Shown: positions 20,501-29,638, numbered from the stretch's first letter. The stretch is 40,562 nt of DNA from a bacterium (GCA_024743355.1 JANSWS010000020.1:1-40562); one strand, 5' to 3'. Numbers and translations are program-made. The notes: a model not told the origin generated them from the letters alone.

Positions 20501-21707
20501 TACGCGAGATAATGCGTGCCGAAGGCACCGGCACGAAATCCGACTGCTCCTTGGAGGCTGCCGCGTGCCCCATGCGAGCAAACAAGCGAGCTAACTGCAC
20601 GTGTTCCAATTGGCTGGCGCGGTGCTTGGCTAAGTGCGTATTCAGGTGCTGGCGAGCACCTCCCAGCGGCTGTCGGCGAATCTTCTGCTCTTCGATCAAG
20701 CGATCTAGATGTTGACCGTCCAGACGCACCAGAAGCTGCTCGTAGAATTCGTCCCGGTATGCCGCGATGGGTGCTAATAGACTCGCCAAGGTGATCGTCG
20801 AGGGATAGGCTCCAGGGCCTGCGCCGGTGATCCCGGAAGCCATGAGCATAATCCCGGCCAAAACCGCCGCCGCCTCCGTCAGCACCTCGGCTTGGGACAG
20901 GGATGAAGGTTCGTGAACCCGAGCCAGCAGCGCATCCAGAGTCACTTGCTGTACCACGAACCGACGGTAGTGTCCCGAATTGTCGATACAGTGCGGGTCC
21001 CATTGTCCAAAGTGATAATTGGGACGTTGATTTACCGGATGATCAAAGTCATAGGCTCGGGGATCAAACGCCAACTCATCCAGCAGATCCAGATCGAAAC
21101 CCGCCTGCTGACGAATCGATGGATCGGTATCCCGCAGAATCTCCATGCACCGGTTCACCACCTGTTCGTATGGGCCCGCCGTTGCGCCAATTCCCGAAAT
21201 GTATAGCGGAACCGGCCGTACCCACTCATTCGGATAGGGTTCGAGCCGTCGGCCTTCCAGCACCGCCACGGGACGGTACCCCACGTAATCGTTCAGCTGA
21301 CGGATTGCATCTCGGACGATTCGTTCCGTGTCCTCCCAAGGCGGACCCTGCTGAAGCACGGCCTCCATGGCTCGGCCAAGAAAGAAGCCGTTGAACAGGC
21401 CTTCTGGTTCCTGGTGAAACAACAAATCGCGATGAAAGTCCAAGTAGGCTGGTAAGAAGTTCAGCCAAATCAGCTCCAGCAGTATCGATGCTTGATCGCA
21501 ATCCGCGAAAGCGGGATTCGTTTCTTGAAGCTTTGCCAGCTCATCCTGAAGCCACTGCTGAATCTGCAGCCAGGACGGCATCCCCTCGTAGGGGCCTCCC
21601 GGTAGTGCCCGCGCATAGATACGGTTGAGCGCCGCCAGCGTCTTCAGCTCAGCCTTCCCTGAGGAGAAATTGAGATAGCCGAGTACCTGTACCAGGTCGC
21701 TATTCAT
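17538..21707 (-). CDS. Very large conserved-looking protein of unknown function
   Basis: 1389 residues, cytoplasmic by appearance: no signal peptide and no membrane segment. The sequence is mostly helical and Leu/Ala/Gln-rich, interrupted by two acidic, low-complexity linkers at about 680-735 (Asp/Glu/Gly-rich) and 1000-1050 (Ser/Ala/Asp-rich), giving three probable folded blocks. No catalytic motif or known domain is visible. The N-terminal part is richest in aromatic residues ([20 protein letters not shown] near 265-285), and conservation should be highest there. The ATG at 21707 or a GTG at 21740 may start it; I prefer the ATG. It is followed after 5 bases by sthA. Base composition is like its neighbours. 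Confidence 0.85.
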   Translation of the reverse strand: MNSDLVQVLGYLNFSSGKAELKTLAALNRIYARALPGGPYEGMPSWLQIQQWLQDELAKLQETNPAFADCDQASILLELIWLNFLPAYLDFHRDLLFHQEPEGLFNGFFLGRAMEAVLQQGPPWEDTERIVRDAIRQLNDYVGYRPVAVLEGRRLEPYPNEWVRPVPLYISGIGATAGPYEQVVNRCMEILRDTDPSIRQQAGFDLDLLDELAFDPRAYDFDHPVNQRPNYHFGQWDPHCIDNSGHYRRFVVQQVTLDALLARVHEPSSLSQAEVLTEAAAVLAGIMLMASGITGAGPGAYPSTITLASLLAPIAAYRDEFYEQLLVRLDGQHLDRLIEEQKIRRQPLGGARQHLNTHLAKHRASQLEHVQLARLFARMGHAAASKEQSDFVPVPSARIISRIDCLMTAADHYLEIGKLDQAAELSPQVIDLVHRGIGCGAIVDPWNILGFAGNFALYDGPDSAVHDHRVEDLVQLMEYVFALQSRIWREAAAAGRQDLCDKIEKELRELAAWWRQFAAHEVAEVNATDPLETVESAVLVATALGLWHAGGAATGDIKFWAPHAQLFDSPKAYALVVESLLERNDFVASMGLLVHWLSQAERVGLEKGDDSFSDLARRWLQQLEHYLQTDPQAQVDWNVAQKFFDYLEANADHFWEPPEFRLLPKGEQRATRNWDTTSDDFDSADGPAEPAEDDENGDIYGAAYEDVVYHDTTDDGIDSNVPEEGGEGDSTGELVEESNRLNQHLTFLTALAQMWKEAAVSPLFRAEIKRSSAGTDARLVAMESWASQAAANRRGLLHLMQQVAAYRIAKTSSDHSAMSRYDRQRLIKESLLERIIATAVETADARRLLLANLARFEDVAESVQKEIRSLPEDDRLAIEIVGSLLHGQPDQIEKQFSRLMTALRPKKLLYIPLARGGDPGMIYSVRLRRRVLSHLLTWLPRQGFFFQACQLIETARFMEHHNPIGPGAVTEFDDLFKLCFISMVRASVQNSLVWRGQELQGQASAADQDKPSDGSAADAKPSSASAESGDQANDLFSNVPDLDLHDGESLGELEPKSEELIAVLEQLTEVMLGSWLSHSRTLRLSVLETVDNSRSWTKLVGFIQRFGGPIFSQSFLTLGNVRAILHQGVGHWMDQIVEEGHDEQLGDLIEAIDNGEIERSHAEKILSVVLEAVIDHYSEYRDYNSTTTQSDRGEMLYMLLDFLRLRVRYDRVSWNLKPIYWTHEVLVRAGCHQTALQWRRALAERIGRESEMYLEQLHELQKKYAMRMPTVADRLHERFTRPMTVDRMRALVGPAIRQFRSEGHSDAFDLLIEECKLMMEQPTGVGLDIPLWLSGLEEEVDHVLESQRGFSHRPRYDRAVNFRRLTSEQIIEQLSSAAQQIRTLNLTNE

Positions 21708-21818
21708 ACTGTCTTTCGCATCGAAGCTACGTTTGTCCACACGTACTCACCGAATCCGCAATGCTCTGATACGATTAGTCTTCACGTTAACGCACAAATC
21801 AACGCCAACTCCAAACCC

Positions 21819-21873
21819 AATCAACGCCAAGCCCAATCAACGCCAAGCCCAATCAACGCCAAGCCCAATCAAC
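21819..21873. repeat. 16-bp tandem repeat between divergent genes
   Basis: Three perfect copies of AATCAACGCCAAGCCC (21819-21866) plus seven bases of a fourth, with a degenerate copy starting near 21797. The array lies in the 367-base divergent spacer between the 1389-residue gene and the RsmC-like gene, so it may overlap their promoters. No spacers or palindromes suggest CRISPR. Confidence 0.9.
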
Positions 21874-22074
21874 CATGGGCCGGCAAGGCCCTCCCGCGTG
21901 CTGGGCAACCTATTTGTTTTTGCCGGAAAGTGAAGGCATTCACGCGGTAGCCGTTCACCTTACCATCTGCCTTCAAATTGCCCTAGGCGGGGAGACGCCG
22001 TACTGGTCACGTGTTTCGGTGCTTTGCCCCCAAGCCTTGCCCTCAAGCCTTTGCGTACCCGAGTCAAGCAGCCC

Positions 22075-23211
22075 ATGATGGAATCCAACTCTGATCCGAG
22101 TCTCACTCCGCTACGATGTGAGCAGCTGCTGATCGAAAGCTTCCCGGATAACCTGCCGAAGCTCCCTCAAGCCCATTTGCTGGACGAGCCGCAGAAGCTG
22201 AGTGCCCTGGTGATCTCGCCTGGGCGAGCCCAGGCTGCTGAGGTTTTGGCCCAATCAGGGAGCTTCCAGACGATTCATGCTTGGTATTTGGACTTGCACG
22301 ACGCGTCCCAAGTGTCTTTTGAGGAGTCGTCCATTGATGAATCATCGACTGCAGCTGGCAATCAGCCGACCGTCGACGTGCTGTGTGGGGCGGACCTGCC
22401 CGAGGAATCCTATGACCTGATCACCATGCCGGTACTGCGCCGCGGGGAAGCGGAATACACCCGGGATTTACTGCAGCAGGCACACCAAAGATTGGTTCCC
22501 GGGGGCCAGTTGGCGGTCGCCGTGGATAACCCCAAGGATCAGTGGTTGCACGAACAACTGCAGCCCATGTTCGATAAAGTGACCAATCTGCGGCAGACCA
22601 AGGGGTGCGTTTACTGGGCCAAAAAGACGAGCGAATTGCGGAAACAAAAGGACTTCAGCTGCCAGTTCGCGTTCCGTGATGAGGGCCGTCTGATCCAGGC
22701 ATTCAGCCGCCCCGGCGTATTCTCCCACCGCAGACTGGATAACGGAGCGCGGCAGCTCATGCTGACCGCCGAAATCGGTCCCCAGGATAACGTGCTGGAT
22801 ATGGGCTGCGGCTGCGGTTCGGTTGCTCTGGCCGCTGCCTTTAAAACCTCCGGTCAGGTATTTGGCGTGGATTCCAATGCCCGAGCGATTCAATGTCTGA
22901 AAAAGGGCGCCGAGCTGAATGGATTGACCAACATACACGCCGTTTGGAACGCCGATGGTCAAATCGAACTGCCTGTTCCACTGGATGTCGCCTTGGCGAA
23001 TCCTCCTTACTTCGCCGACAACGATATCGCGCAACACTTCGTCGACACGGCCTACTGCCTACTCCGCCCGGGAGGCGCTCTGCTGGTGGTTACCAAGCAA
23101 CCGAGTTGGTACGAAGCCTATTTTCAGCATCTATTGGACGATGTCGTCATCTTTGAGGCAGCTCGCTACTTCATCGCATGCGGCAGAAAGCCCAGCGATA
23201 CAAATGGATAG
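22075..23211 (+). CDS. RsmC/RlmG-like RNA guanine methyltransferase
   Basis: 378 residues with the two-domain layout of RsmC/RlmG, which methylate guanine N2 in 16S or 23S rRNA. The N-terminal half is a degenerate methyltransferase fold (VPGGQLAVAVDNPKDQ at about 141-156). The C-terminal half is catalytic: SAM motif VLDMGCGCGSVALA (240-253), acidic VDSNARAIQ, and ANPPY (308-312), the N-P-P-Y motif of base-amino methyltransferases, then RPGGALLVVTKQPSWYE. The first ATG of an ATGATG pair is used; the open frame extends to 22024 only through a TTG in non-conserved sequence. The exact rRNA target is not decidable. Confidence 0.85.
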   Translation: MMESNSDPSLTPLRCEQLLIESFPDNLPKLPQAHLLDEPQKLSALVISPGRAQAAEVLAQSGSFQTIHAWYLDLHDASQVSFEESSIDESSTAAGNQPTVDVLCGADLPEESYDLITMPVLRRGEAEYTRDLLQQAHQRLVPGGQLAVAVDNPKDQWLHEQLQPMFDKVTNLRQTKGCVYWAKKTSELRKQKDFSCQFAFRDEGRLIQAFSRPGVFSHRRLDNGARQLMLTAEIGPQDNVLDMGCGCGSVALAAAFKTSGQVFGVDSNARAIQCLKKGAELNGLTNIHAVWNADGQIELPVPLDVALANPPYFADNDIAQHFVDTAYCLLRPGGALLVVTKQPSWYEAYFQHLLDDVVIFEAARYFIACGRKPSDTNG

Positions 23212-23213
23212 AC

Positions 23214-23269
23214 CAGTACGTACCGCCTGCCGGGCGGTTCGTCGCGTTGGCGTTGGCCCGCGAGTGGAT
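23214..23269. repeat. 56-bp direct repeat, copy 1
   Basis: CAGTACGTACCGCCTGCCGG and onward to GCGAGTGGAT, directly after the stop of the RsmC-like gene. It matches 23495-23550 with a single mismatch (C at 23251, A in the other copy) and contains the palindrome CCGCCTGCCGGGCGG. Confidence 0.92.
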
Positions 23270-23494
23270 TCTAGAAATTTACGCAGCGTTCGCACGCATC
23301 CTGAGGATGGCTTGAGGTTGATCTCTCGCCGAGCAAAAGCCTTCTCATGCTTGCCAATCGCTGCCTGGATTGCCTTGGGTGCGCTCGCGGCATTTGGCGG
23401 CAGTTACCCTTTTAGATAACGAACGTTCGGCGGGATCGACCACTTCGATCTCAATTCCTCCGTCGTCAGGTCGCCACTCGGCAAGTGGGACCTA

Positions 23495-23550
23495 CAGTAC
23501 GTACCGCCTGCCGGGCGGTTCGTCGCGTTGGAGTTGGCCCGCGAGTGGAT
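23495..23550. repeat. 56-bp direct repeat, copy 2
   Basis: Same 56 bp as 23214-23269 in the same orientation, 225 bases further on and just before the end of the minus-strand membrane protein gene. The stretch between copies has no convincing gene. Confidence 0.92.
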
Positions 23551-23569
23551 ACTGAAATCAAGACAGATT

Positions 23570-24835
23570 CTATTTCTTGGCTTCTGCCTTGGCAGGCTTC
23601 GGGGCATTGATGAGCACTGTCACGGCTCCGGCAATCACCACGGCCAGACTGATCCAGAACCTGAGTTCGACCTGCCCCCAAGTTCCAGCCTCGCTGAGCG
23701 AAATGAAGGTGTTGATCACAGGGGCAAAACCGAAGATCAGCGGCATCACGTAGTATGGCTTGCCGCCGGCATTGAAAGCCAGGATCACACCCAATGCTCC
23801 CACCGCACCCGCCGCGCCAGCTCCAATCGACCACAACATGCCCGGCAAATTCCAGTTGCCCGGATCCTCAGGTCGCGCCGCGATCAGAAGTAACGGAACC
23901 ACGACCGCGATAACAAAGTAGGCCAGGCCTACGCAGGCGAATGGACGCAAGCGGCTACCTTGCATCTTGGCTTGACCAATGTGCAGCATGGGACCGTAAG
24001 AGCCCCAGCACAACGCCGCAATCACAATTGAAAGTGCGATGCCCAGTACACTACTGCCATCCTCTTTCTTTTCAGTCGTGCTGGCTTGCATGCCGGTAGT
24101 CGCTTCAGAAATCTCGGCAGCTGGAGGCGAAGCAGCTTCAGCTACCGGTGCAGAAGACTCGCTGCTTTCTGGAGCTTCCTGGTCACTTTCCGACTCGTTC
24201 TCCGTCTGCATGGCAAAGTGGACCGGCTTCAGCATGCCCGATAAGCTTTCTGCCTGAATGCTACGCGCTGTCAGGGTTTCAACCTGCCACTCCATCGACC
24301 GAAAAGACATCGGAGCCAGGCCGGCGCTGTCCTCTGACGCGGCTGGGATTTCGGAAGGCGGCACGGGGGCGGGGGGTGCGGGTTTGAAGTACAGCACGCC
24401 AGCCGCACCCAAGGCCGCCGTGATGATTCCCGCGATGAAAATCGGTTTTATTTGACTAAAGGACTTCGTTAGTGCGGCCGTTACTAGCGTATTGACCACC
24501 GGAGCAAAACCGAAAACCAGCGGCATCACATATAGTGTCTTGCCACCATAACCCAATGCCAGGATGATCCCCAACGCACCAATGGCGCCAACCGCACCGG
24601 CGACCAGAGAATAAGCCGTTCCGGCTAACGTCCAGCGGCCGTTCTCGCCGCCTTTCTTCAGGATCGCCAAGGGAATCAAAACGGCGATCAAAAAGTAAGC
24701 CAAGCCAACTCCTACAAAGGCCCGCATGCTGTCGTGGTCGAAAGCGACGGCTCCATGGTGCAAAACCGGACCGTAGGCTCCCCAGGACAGGAAGGTCATA
24801 GCGGTAAACAGCAGGACGAAGGGCAGGCCTTTCAT
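23570..24835 (-). CDS. Internally duplicated multi-pass membrane protein, DMT/sugar-transporter-like
   Basis: 421 residues in two related membrane halves joined by a long linker. Each half begins with W-G-A/S-Y-G-P-V/M-L-H and carries VGLAYF(L/V)IAV near its second segment, then GA(V/A)GA(I/V)GALG(I/V)ILA and YVMPL(V/I)FGFAPV(V/I)NT. About 4-5 membrane helices per half are expected. The linker at about 152-260 is Pro-rich, then acidic and Ser/Ala/Glu-rich. This resembles EamA/DMT-superfamily or GRP-type sugar permeases in repeat design, but the family is uncertain and the substrate unknown. The ATG at 24835 fits the first hydrophobic helix; upstream in-frame codons to 25186 look non-coding. 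The C-terminus is Lys/Ala-rich. Confidence 0.8.
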   Translation of the reverse strand: MKGLPFVLLFTAMTFLSWGAYGPVLHHGAVAFDHDSMRAFVGVGLAYFLIAVLIPLAILKKGGENGRWTLAGTAYSLVAGAVGAIGALGIILALGYGGKTLYVMPLVFGFAPVVNTLVTAALTKSFSQIKPIFIAGIITAALGAAGVLYFKPAPPAPVPPSEIPAASEDSAGLAPMSFRSMEWQVETLTARSIQAESLSGMLKPVHFAMQTENESESDQEAPESSESSAPVAEAASPPAAEISEATTGMQASTTEKKEDGSSVLGIALSIVIAALCWGSYGPMLHIGQAKMQGSRLRPFACVGLAYFVIAVVVPLLLIAARPEDPGNWNLPGMLWSIGAGAAGAVGALGVILAFNAGGKPYYVMPLIFGFAPVINTFISLSEAGTWGQVELRFWISLAVVIAGAVTVLINAPKPAKAEAKK

Positions 24836-25783
24836 GGGCAGTCCAATTTCTTTTTTTGGAGGGGAAGGTAGCGCGTGCTGTACCGCCGCACTGCGAGATC
24901 GCCTGCGAACAACTGAATGCTTGCGATGTTCATAGTGTCCGTGGCGAAACAAAACCGTCAACGCGTGGGAGGCCATTGCCAACACAAAATGACGAACCTC
25001 TGTTAGCATGCCTTTGCGACAAGTCCCAGCGATTCGCCTTCCTGTCATCGCAACCCGTATATCGCAACCGGTATTCTGTACTGCCGCCAGCTGCGAACGG
25101 CGTCTACTGAGACAGGATGATGGATGCGATCCGGGATCCGGGGTGGCGCTCGATGCTGCGCTACCGGCGGGGCGGCAGCCAGCCATCGACTACGGCAATT
25201 CTGTACCGTGGTCAGGGGCCTTACGTGCCTCTAGCCCCTGGGCGCTTTGGTTCACTGGGGTTCTCTTCAGTTTTCGGACAGTTTCCCAAGCGAAAAAAGG
25301 CTTCAGGCACTCAAAGCCGGAGTGGTCCATTGCTGCCAAGCACTTTCATTGCCTTGTCCCTTTTGCTTTTAGCTCTTAACTGCAGCCTTAAGGCTATGCA
25401 GGCATACGTCATGGGGTTTTGTCGCTCTTTCTGGGGGTGCCTTGGGTGTGGTGCTTTGAGCGGGTGTTAGGGGCTTTGCCGAGCCCTTGGTCTGAAGGCT
25501 GTCCGCATCCGCACTCAAAAGCCAGCATCGCCTGAATATCTGAGCTTGCGAGTATCCTCCAATGCGATACATTTAGGGCCAAGACTAAGAAATCGAGTGA
25601 AGAAAAACCGTAGCTCCCGAGGATCAGACAGCCACGACAGGGCCTTTGCACTGTCGCGGATGGATACTCAGGAACGAGAGTGGTTGAACTCAGCAAAAGA
25701 TTAGGTTGTCCATCCGGCCTCAATTTTGGAAGGAGGCTGACCGAGGCTGTTTGAACAAGGTAAGTGAAGAGCACCCAAGTAGC
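24836..25783. other. 948-base gene-free region upstream of rpsO
   Basis: Open frames here on either strand lack any recognisable sequence. Small hairpins are visible: CAGGGGC/GCCCCTG at 25213-25240 and CGACAG/CTGTCG at 25635-25656. The right part is presumably the promoter and leader of rpsO. No tRNA, tmRNA, RNase P RNA or SRP RNA signature was recognised. Confidence 0.5.
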
Positions 25784-26050
25784 ATGACGACGAAAGAACT
25801 AACGCAGCAAGCAATCGCAGAGTACAAGACTTCGGAAAGTGACACCGGTTCGTCTGCGGTTCAAATAGCAATTCTGACCAAGCGTATCAATCATCTCACC
25901 GAGCACATGCGTACGAACAAGAAGGACTACGCAAGTCGCCGTGGATTGTTGCGAATGGTCAGTAAGCGTCGTGGACTTCTCGACTACGTGCGTCGGCATG
26001 ACCCCCAGGGTTATATCGATTTGATTGGACGCCTCGGCATTCGTAAGTAG
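25784..26050 (+). CDS. rpsO: 30S ribosomal protein S15
   Basis: 88 residues, the exact size of bacterial S15. Typical text: [36 protein letters not shown] and [13 protein letters not shown], ending [10 protein letters not shown]15 binds 16S rRNA in the central domain early in assembly. The start at 25784 ([11 protein letters not shown]) is the family start; the frame is open to 25706 without conservation. pnp follows on the same strand, the widespread rpsO-pnp linkage. Confidence 0.97.
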   Translation: MTTKELTQQAIAEYKTSESDTGSSAVQIAILTKRINHLTEHMRTNKKDYASRRGLLRMVSKRRGLLDYVRRHDPQGYIDLIGRLGIRK

Positions 26051-26060
26051 GCAGGTTCGG

Positions 26061-26076
26061 CCGGGTTGACACCCGG
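26061..26076 (+). promoter_or_regulatory. GC-rich hairpin just after rpsO
   Basis: CCGGGT, loop TGAC, ACCCGG: a six-pair stem 10 bases after the rpsO stop, with no T run. It may stabilise the rpsO 3' end or act as a partial attenuator before pnp. Confidence 0.45.
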
Positions 26077-26162
26077 GTGACATGTCTGTCGATAGCTCTT
26101 TGCTCAAACGCATTCTCTGGCTGAAGTTGCCGTCTCATCAGGATCTTTTGTTTAGCCGCTGC

Positions 26163-26327
26163 GCGAAGATGGGCTCTTTCCTGTCTTCGCATTGATTCGC
26201 GGCCTGTACGAGCAACAGGTCGGTCTTTCCGCTCGATTCCATTCCGCTGGTTTGGGGTTTATCCTCGCCCAGCGGCTAATGAAGTAAGAGCCTTCCCCTT
26301 TTCGGCTTTCAAGCCCAGCCCGACCTG
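26163..26327 (+). promoter_or_regulatory. Structured rpsO-pnp spacer, possible pnp leader
   Basis: Several nested complementarities lie in the 434-base gene-free gap: GCGAAGA/TCTTCGC (26163-26190), CAGGTCGG (26216-26223) with CCGACCTG (26320-26327) enclosing CCGCTGG/CCAGCGG (26244-26275) and AGCC/GGCT (about 26289-26307). In other bacteria the pnp leader hairpin is the target of RNase III and PNPase autoregulation; that role here is inference. Confidence 0.4.
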
Positions 26328-26484
26328 CAAATGTAGGCTTCGGGTTCAAGGCGGCAGCAAAGTGCAGTGGGTAGGTCTAAGAGCCACCGTGACGATTCCC
26401 GCCTCATGTTGTCGGCGAGTCACGGAAGCCAATGTGAAAGTGAAGTTGTAGTTAAGTAGTGATTGTTGGAATAGGAAGAAAGTA

Positions 26485-28788
26485 GTGAAGATTCGAGTAG
26501 AGAAGCAAATCGGTTCGCAAGTCATGTCCATCGAAACCGGACAGTTGGCTAAGCAGGCCGCGGCCGCAGTGGTCGTGCAGTATGGCGATACCGTTGTGTT
26601 CACGGCTGTTGCCACAGGGCCCTCGCGGCCTGGAACGGATTTCTTTCCGCTCACCTGTGACTATCGGGAGCGGATGGCGGCAGCCGGCAAATTTCCGGGC
26701 GGTTTCCTCAAACGCGAAGGACGTCCCACCACCAAAGAAACACTTACCAGCCGTTTGATGGATCGTCCCATCCGCCCGCTGTTCCCCAAGGGTTTCTGTG
26801 ACGAAGTACAAATTCAGAGCGTTGTGTTGAGCAGCGATCTGCAAAACGATGGGGATGTTCTGGCCATGAATGGCGCATCCGCGGCTCTGGGCATCAGCAG
26901 TCTTCCCTTTCAGGGGCCGATTGCCTCGGTTCGCTTGGCACGCATCGATGGAGAATTGATTCCCTTCCCCACCAACGAACAGCTCGAAGAGAGTGAATTG
27001 GATTTGATTGTCTCGGGCAGCGACAAGTCCATTCTGATGATCGAAGGTTTTGCTCAAGAGCTACCCGAAAATGAAATGGCCGAAGCCATCGTTTTTGCTC
27101 ACGGCATTGTCAAGCAAGTCATCGAATTGATTCAGCAATTGGTCGATCGCGTGCAGCCGGAGAAATTGAATTTCGTGCCCGAGCCGGACAATGGCATTCT
27201 GGGACGCCTGAAGGAAGGCTACTACGATCGCTATCGCCAAGCCAAGCAAACCGATGGCAAGCTGGCTCGCGCTGAAGCCGTTGCCGCGCTCAAGGAAGAG
27301 GCTAAGCAGGCGCTTATTCCGGACCCGGAAGCGGAGGGTGCCATCTCTGGTGACGATTTCTCGACCGCCTGGCACGATCTCGAAAGCGACGTCGTTCGCG
27401 AACTGATTCTCAGTGGCACTCGACCGGACGGCCGCGATCATACCAGCTTGCGAGCCATCGAATGCGAGACGGACATTTTGCCCCGAACCCACGGCTCGGC
27501 GGTGTTTCAACGCGGTGAGACGCAGGCTCTTGTAACCGTAACGCTGGGAACCAGTCGTGATGAACAGCGGGTAGATGGGCTGGTTGACGAATACAGCAAG
27601 AAGTTCATGCTGGACTACAACTTCCCTTCTTACTCGGTTGGAGAATGTCGCCCAATTCGCGGTCCAGGCCGTCGTGAAATCGGACACGGTGCCTTGGCAG
27701 AACGTTCGGTTGCACCGGTAATTCCCGATGCGGAGGACTTTCCGTACACGATTCGAGTGATCAGCGATATCATGGAATCGAACGGCTCCTCGTCCATGGC
27801 TAGTGTTTGCGGTGCAACTCTGGGGCTGATGGCAGCAGGCGTGCCTCTGACCAACCCGGTGGCCGGCATCAGCATTGGTCTGGTCAAGTCCGCGGATGAT
27901 CGCTGGGTTCTACTGACCGATATTCTGGGCGATGAAGATCACTTCGGTGATATGGACTTCAAAATTGCCGGAACGCCGGAAGGTATCACGGGCATTCAGC
28001 TCGACCTTAAGATCGATGGAATTAGCGAAGAAATCATGCGAGCCACGCTCAAGCAGGCTCGAGAAGCTCGCATGGAAATCCTGCGTAAGATGATTACCGC
28101 GATTCCGCGGCCGCGTTCGGAAACAAGTCGCTTTGCTCCGAGATTGCTGCGGACCAAGATCGATTCTGACAAGATCGGCATGCTCATCGGACCGGGCGGC
28201 AAGAACATCCGTTCGATCCAGGAGGACACCGGTGCCAACATCGATGTCGATGACGATGGTATCGTAGTTGTCAGCGCTGTGAATGCGGAAGCAGCCAAGG
28301 AAGCGATGGCTCGCGTAGAAGCCTGCACGGCCACCGCTCAGATTGGCAAGATCTATGACGGCGTTGTCAGCAGCGTGCGCGACTTCGGTGCCTTTGTCGA
28401 AATTCTGCCTGGTCGTGACGGGTTGGTACACATCAGTGAACTGTCCGGTGGCTACGTCTCCAGCGTTGACGAGATCTGCAAGGTCGGCGATGCCATGAAG
28501 GTTATCGTGATCGATATCGACGAACAGGATCGCGTCAAACTGAGCCGCCGACGTGCTCTGGAAGAGCTGGGCATTGAAGATGAGTTCGCCCGCGAGGATG
28601 AAGACGGAGAGGGACGCGTCGAACGAGCCGATCGTCCCGAAAGAGCAGAAAGAGGCGACCGAGGTGATCGCGGTGACCGAGGCGATCGCGGCTCCCGCTA
28701 CAGCGATTCACGAGGTGGAGGCGGCGGCCGACGAGGTCGAAGTGGCGGCGGCGGCGGCGGTGGTCGCGGTCGACGCGACCGAAACTAA
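26485..28788 (+). CDS. pnp: Polyribonucleotide nucleotidyltransferase with Arg-Gly-rich tail
   Basis: PNPase degrades RNA 3' to 5' with phosphate. 767 residues: first RNase PH domain (FFPLTCDYRERMAAAGKFPG, RPIRPLFPKGF), helical linker, second RNase PH domain (GETQALVTVTLGT, SDIMESNGSSSMASVCG), KH domain at about 554-615 with IGPGGKNI, and S1 domain at about 622-690 (DFGAFVEILPGRDGLVHISE). The last ~65 residues are an acidic patch, then four GDR units, then Gly/Arg runs, a likely RNA-binding or protein-binding tail absent from E. coli PNPase. The start is a GTG at 26485 with GGAAG about 6 bases upstream. Confidence 0.97.
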   Translation: MKIRVEKQIGSQVMSIETGQLAKQAAAAVVVQYGDTVVFTAVATGPSRPGTDFFPLTCDYRERMAAAGKFPGGFLKREGRPTTKETLTSRLMDRPIRPLFPKGFCDEVQIQSVVLSSDLQNDGDVLAMNGASAALGISSLPFQGPIASVRLARIDGELIPFPTNEQLEESELDLIVSGSDKSILMIEGFAQELPENEMAEAIVFAHGIVKQVIELIQQLVDRVQPEKLNFVPEPDNGILGRLKEGYYDRYRQAKQTDGKLARAEAVAALKEEAKQALIPDPEAEGAISGDDFSTAWHDLESDVVRELILSGTRPDGRDHTSLRAIECETDILPRTHGSAVFQRGETQALVTVTLGTSRDEQRVDGLVDEYSKKFMLDYNFPSYSVGECRPIRGPGRREIGHGALAERSVAPVIPDAEDFPYTIRVISDIMESNGSSSMASVCGATLGLMAAGVPLTNPVAGISIGLVKSADDRWVLLTDILGDEDHFGDMDFKIAGTPEGITGIQLDLKIDGISEEIMRATLKQAREARMEILRKMITAIPRPRSETSRFAPRLLRTKIDSDKIGMLIGPGGKNIRSIQEDTGANIDVDDDGIVVVSAVNAEAAKEAMARVEACTATAQIGKIYDGVVSSVRDFGAFVEILPGRDGLVHISELSGGYVSSVDEICKVGDAMKVIVIDIDEQDRVKLSRRRALEELGIEDEFAREDEDGEGRVERADRPERAERGDRGDRGDRGDRGSRYSDSRGGGGGRRGRSGGGGGGGRGRRDRN

Positions 28789-28839
28789 GCGAGCTCGCCA
28801 GCCTTCAAACGGATTGGCAAACTCAGTCAAGTCAATGAG

Positions 28840-28869
28840 ATGCACGGGCTACGGTCCGTGCATTTTTAT
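28840..28869 (+). terminator. Rho-independent terminator after pnp
   Basis: ATGCACGG, loop GCTACGGT, CCGTGCAT, followed by TTTT: an eight-pair stem about 50 bases after the pnp stop. It lies 5 bases from the end of the convergent DUF5658 gene and has A-rich flanks too, so it may serve both directions. Confidence 0.9.
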
Positions 28870-28874
28870 TGGAA

Positions 28875-29327
28875 CTAACGCAACAGGCCAGATAGCAGCC
28901 AGGCGCTATACACCACCACTCCGCCCACCAACGCGATGCCGGTGAGCAAGATAAATCGGGCTTTGGCGAGACTGATGCGAGCAACATATTGGGAGAGCAA
29001 GCAGACAAAGGCAACGCTCGCCAATTTGTAGGCTAGCATGCCACGAAACCCCCAGTTGCGAAAGAAATAGTCTGCCACAGGATTAGTTTCGAAAGCCCCA
29101 AAAGTGATCAGCATCAAGGTTAGAAAAAAATCTAACACGTTGACCAGAATAAAGAACGACGTCTCAGTCTGCAGTGGCAGTTCGCGATTCCAAGCTGCAT
29201 GCAGTAACCCACCCAATCCGACACGCAAGTGCTCGAGTCTATCGGTGCGCCTCCCGGCATCCGCGGCAGAGTCCTCTCGGGCCGCTGCTGGATTGGCTTT
29301 GATATCGCGATCGGATCGATTCATCAC
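28875..29327 (-). CDS. DUF5658-family membrane protein
   Basis: 150 residues: a charged N-terminal region of about 55 residues, then three or four membrane helices. The stretch ILVNVLDFFLTLMLITFGAFETNP matches the DUF5658 pattern as I remember it (Asn-x-x-Asp, then Gly-x-x-Glu-x-Asn-Pro between helices 1 and 2). Function unknown. It converges on pnp across a shared terminator. The start is the first of two adjacent ATG codons; the ribosome site is weak. Confidence 0.75.
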   Translation of the reverse strand: MMNRSDRDIKANPAAAREDSAADAGRRTDRLEHLRVGLGGLLHAAWNRELPLQTETSFFILVNVLDFFLTLMLITFGAFETNPVADYFFRNWGFRGMLAYKLASVAFVCLLSQYVARISLAKARFILLTGIALVGGVVVYSAWLLSGLLR

Positions 29328-29472
29328 TTGGTACTGTGCCTGAGAGAGTTATTGACGACCTTGGCTGCCAGGTGATTCTTTGAATCCAAAATCTTCGGCA
29401 ACACTGCGGGCAACATTTTACAATGCGGTTTCACACGAGCGTAAGTAACGTTCGAACAATTCATGTCCGATA

Positions 29473-29532
29473 GTCGCCTTTCGCTCCGCGAAAGTAGCGT
29501 TTATCCGCAGCTTTCGCCGAGCGACAGGCGAC
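29473..29532. repeat. Dispersed palindrome family A, copy 2 (best preserved)
   Basis: Left arm GTCGCCTTTCGCTCCGCGAA AG (29473-29494), 16-base loop TAGCGTTTATCCGCAG, right arm CTTTCGCCGAGCGACAGGCG AC (29511-29532): 22-base arms with two mismatches. Flanking CCGATAG and CTATTGG extend the stem to 29467-29541. Read as protein, the left side gives SDSRLSLRESSVYPQL, a false coding signal. It is in the 311-base spacer upstream of the DUF6807 gene. Confidence 0.9.
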
Positions 29533-29638
29533 AGCTATTGGTCGAACGATCCTACGTACACTTTCCATCATCGAAGTCAGTCGACTTAGCACATTCATGT
29601 GTGGACTCCAATATTCTTGTTCGATCTGGGGCTAGAAA

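Noticed and set aside
21819-21873. 16-bp repeats considered as a CRISPR array or replication-origin iterons
   Set aside because: No spacers, no cas genes, no dnaA or rep gene and no DnaA boxes recognised nearby.
25117-25470. 117-codon plus-strand frame upstream of rpsO
   Set aside because: No recognisable sequence, low-quality composition and no ribosome site; it looks like chance or a decayed repeat.
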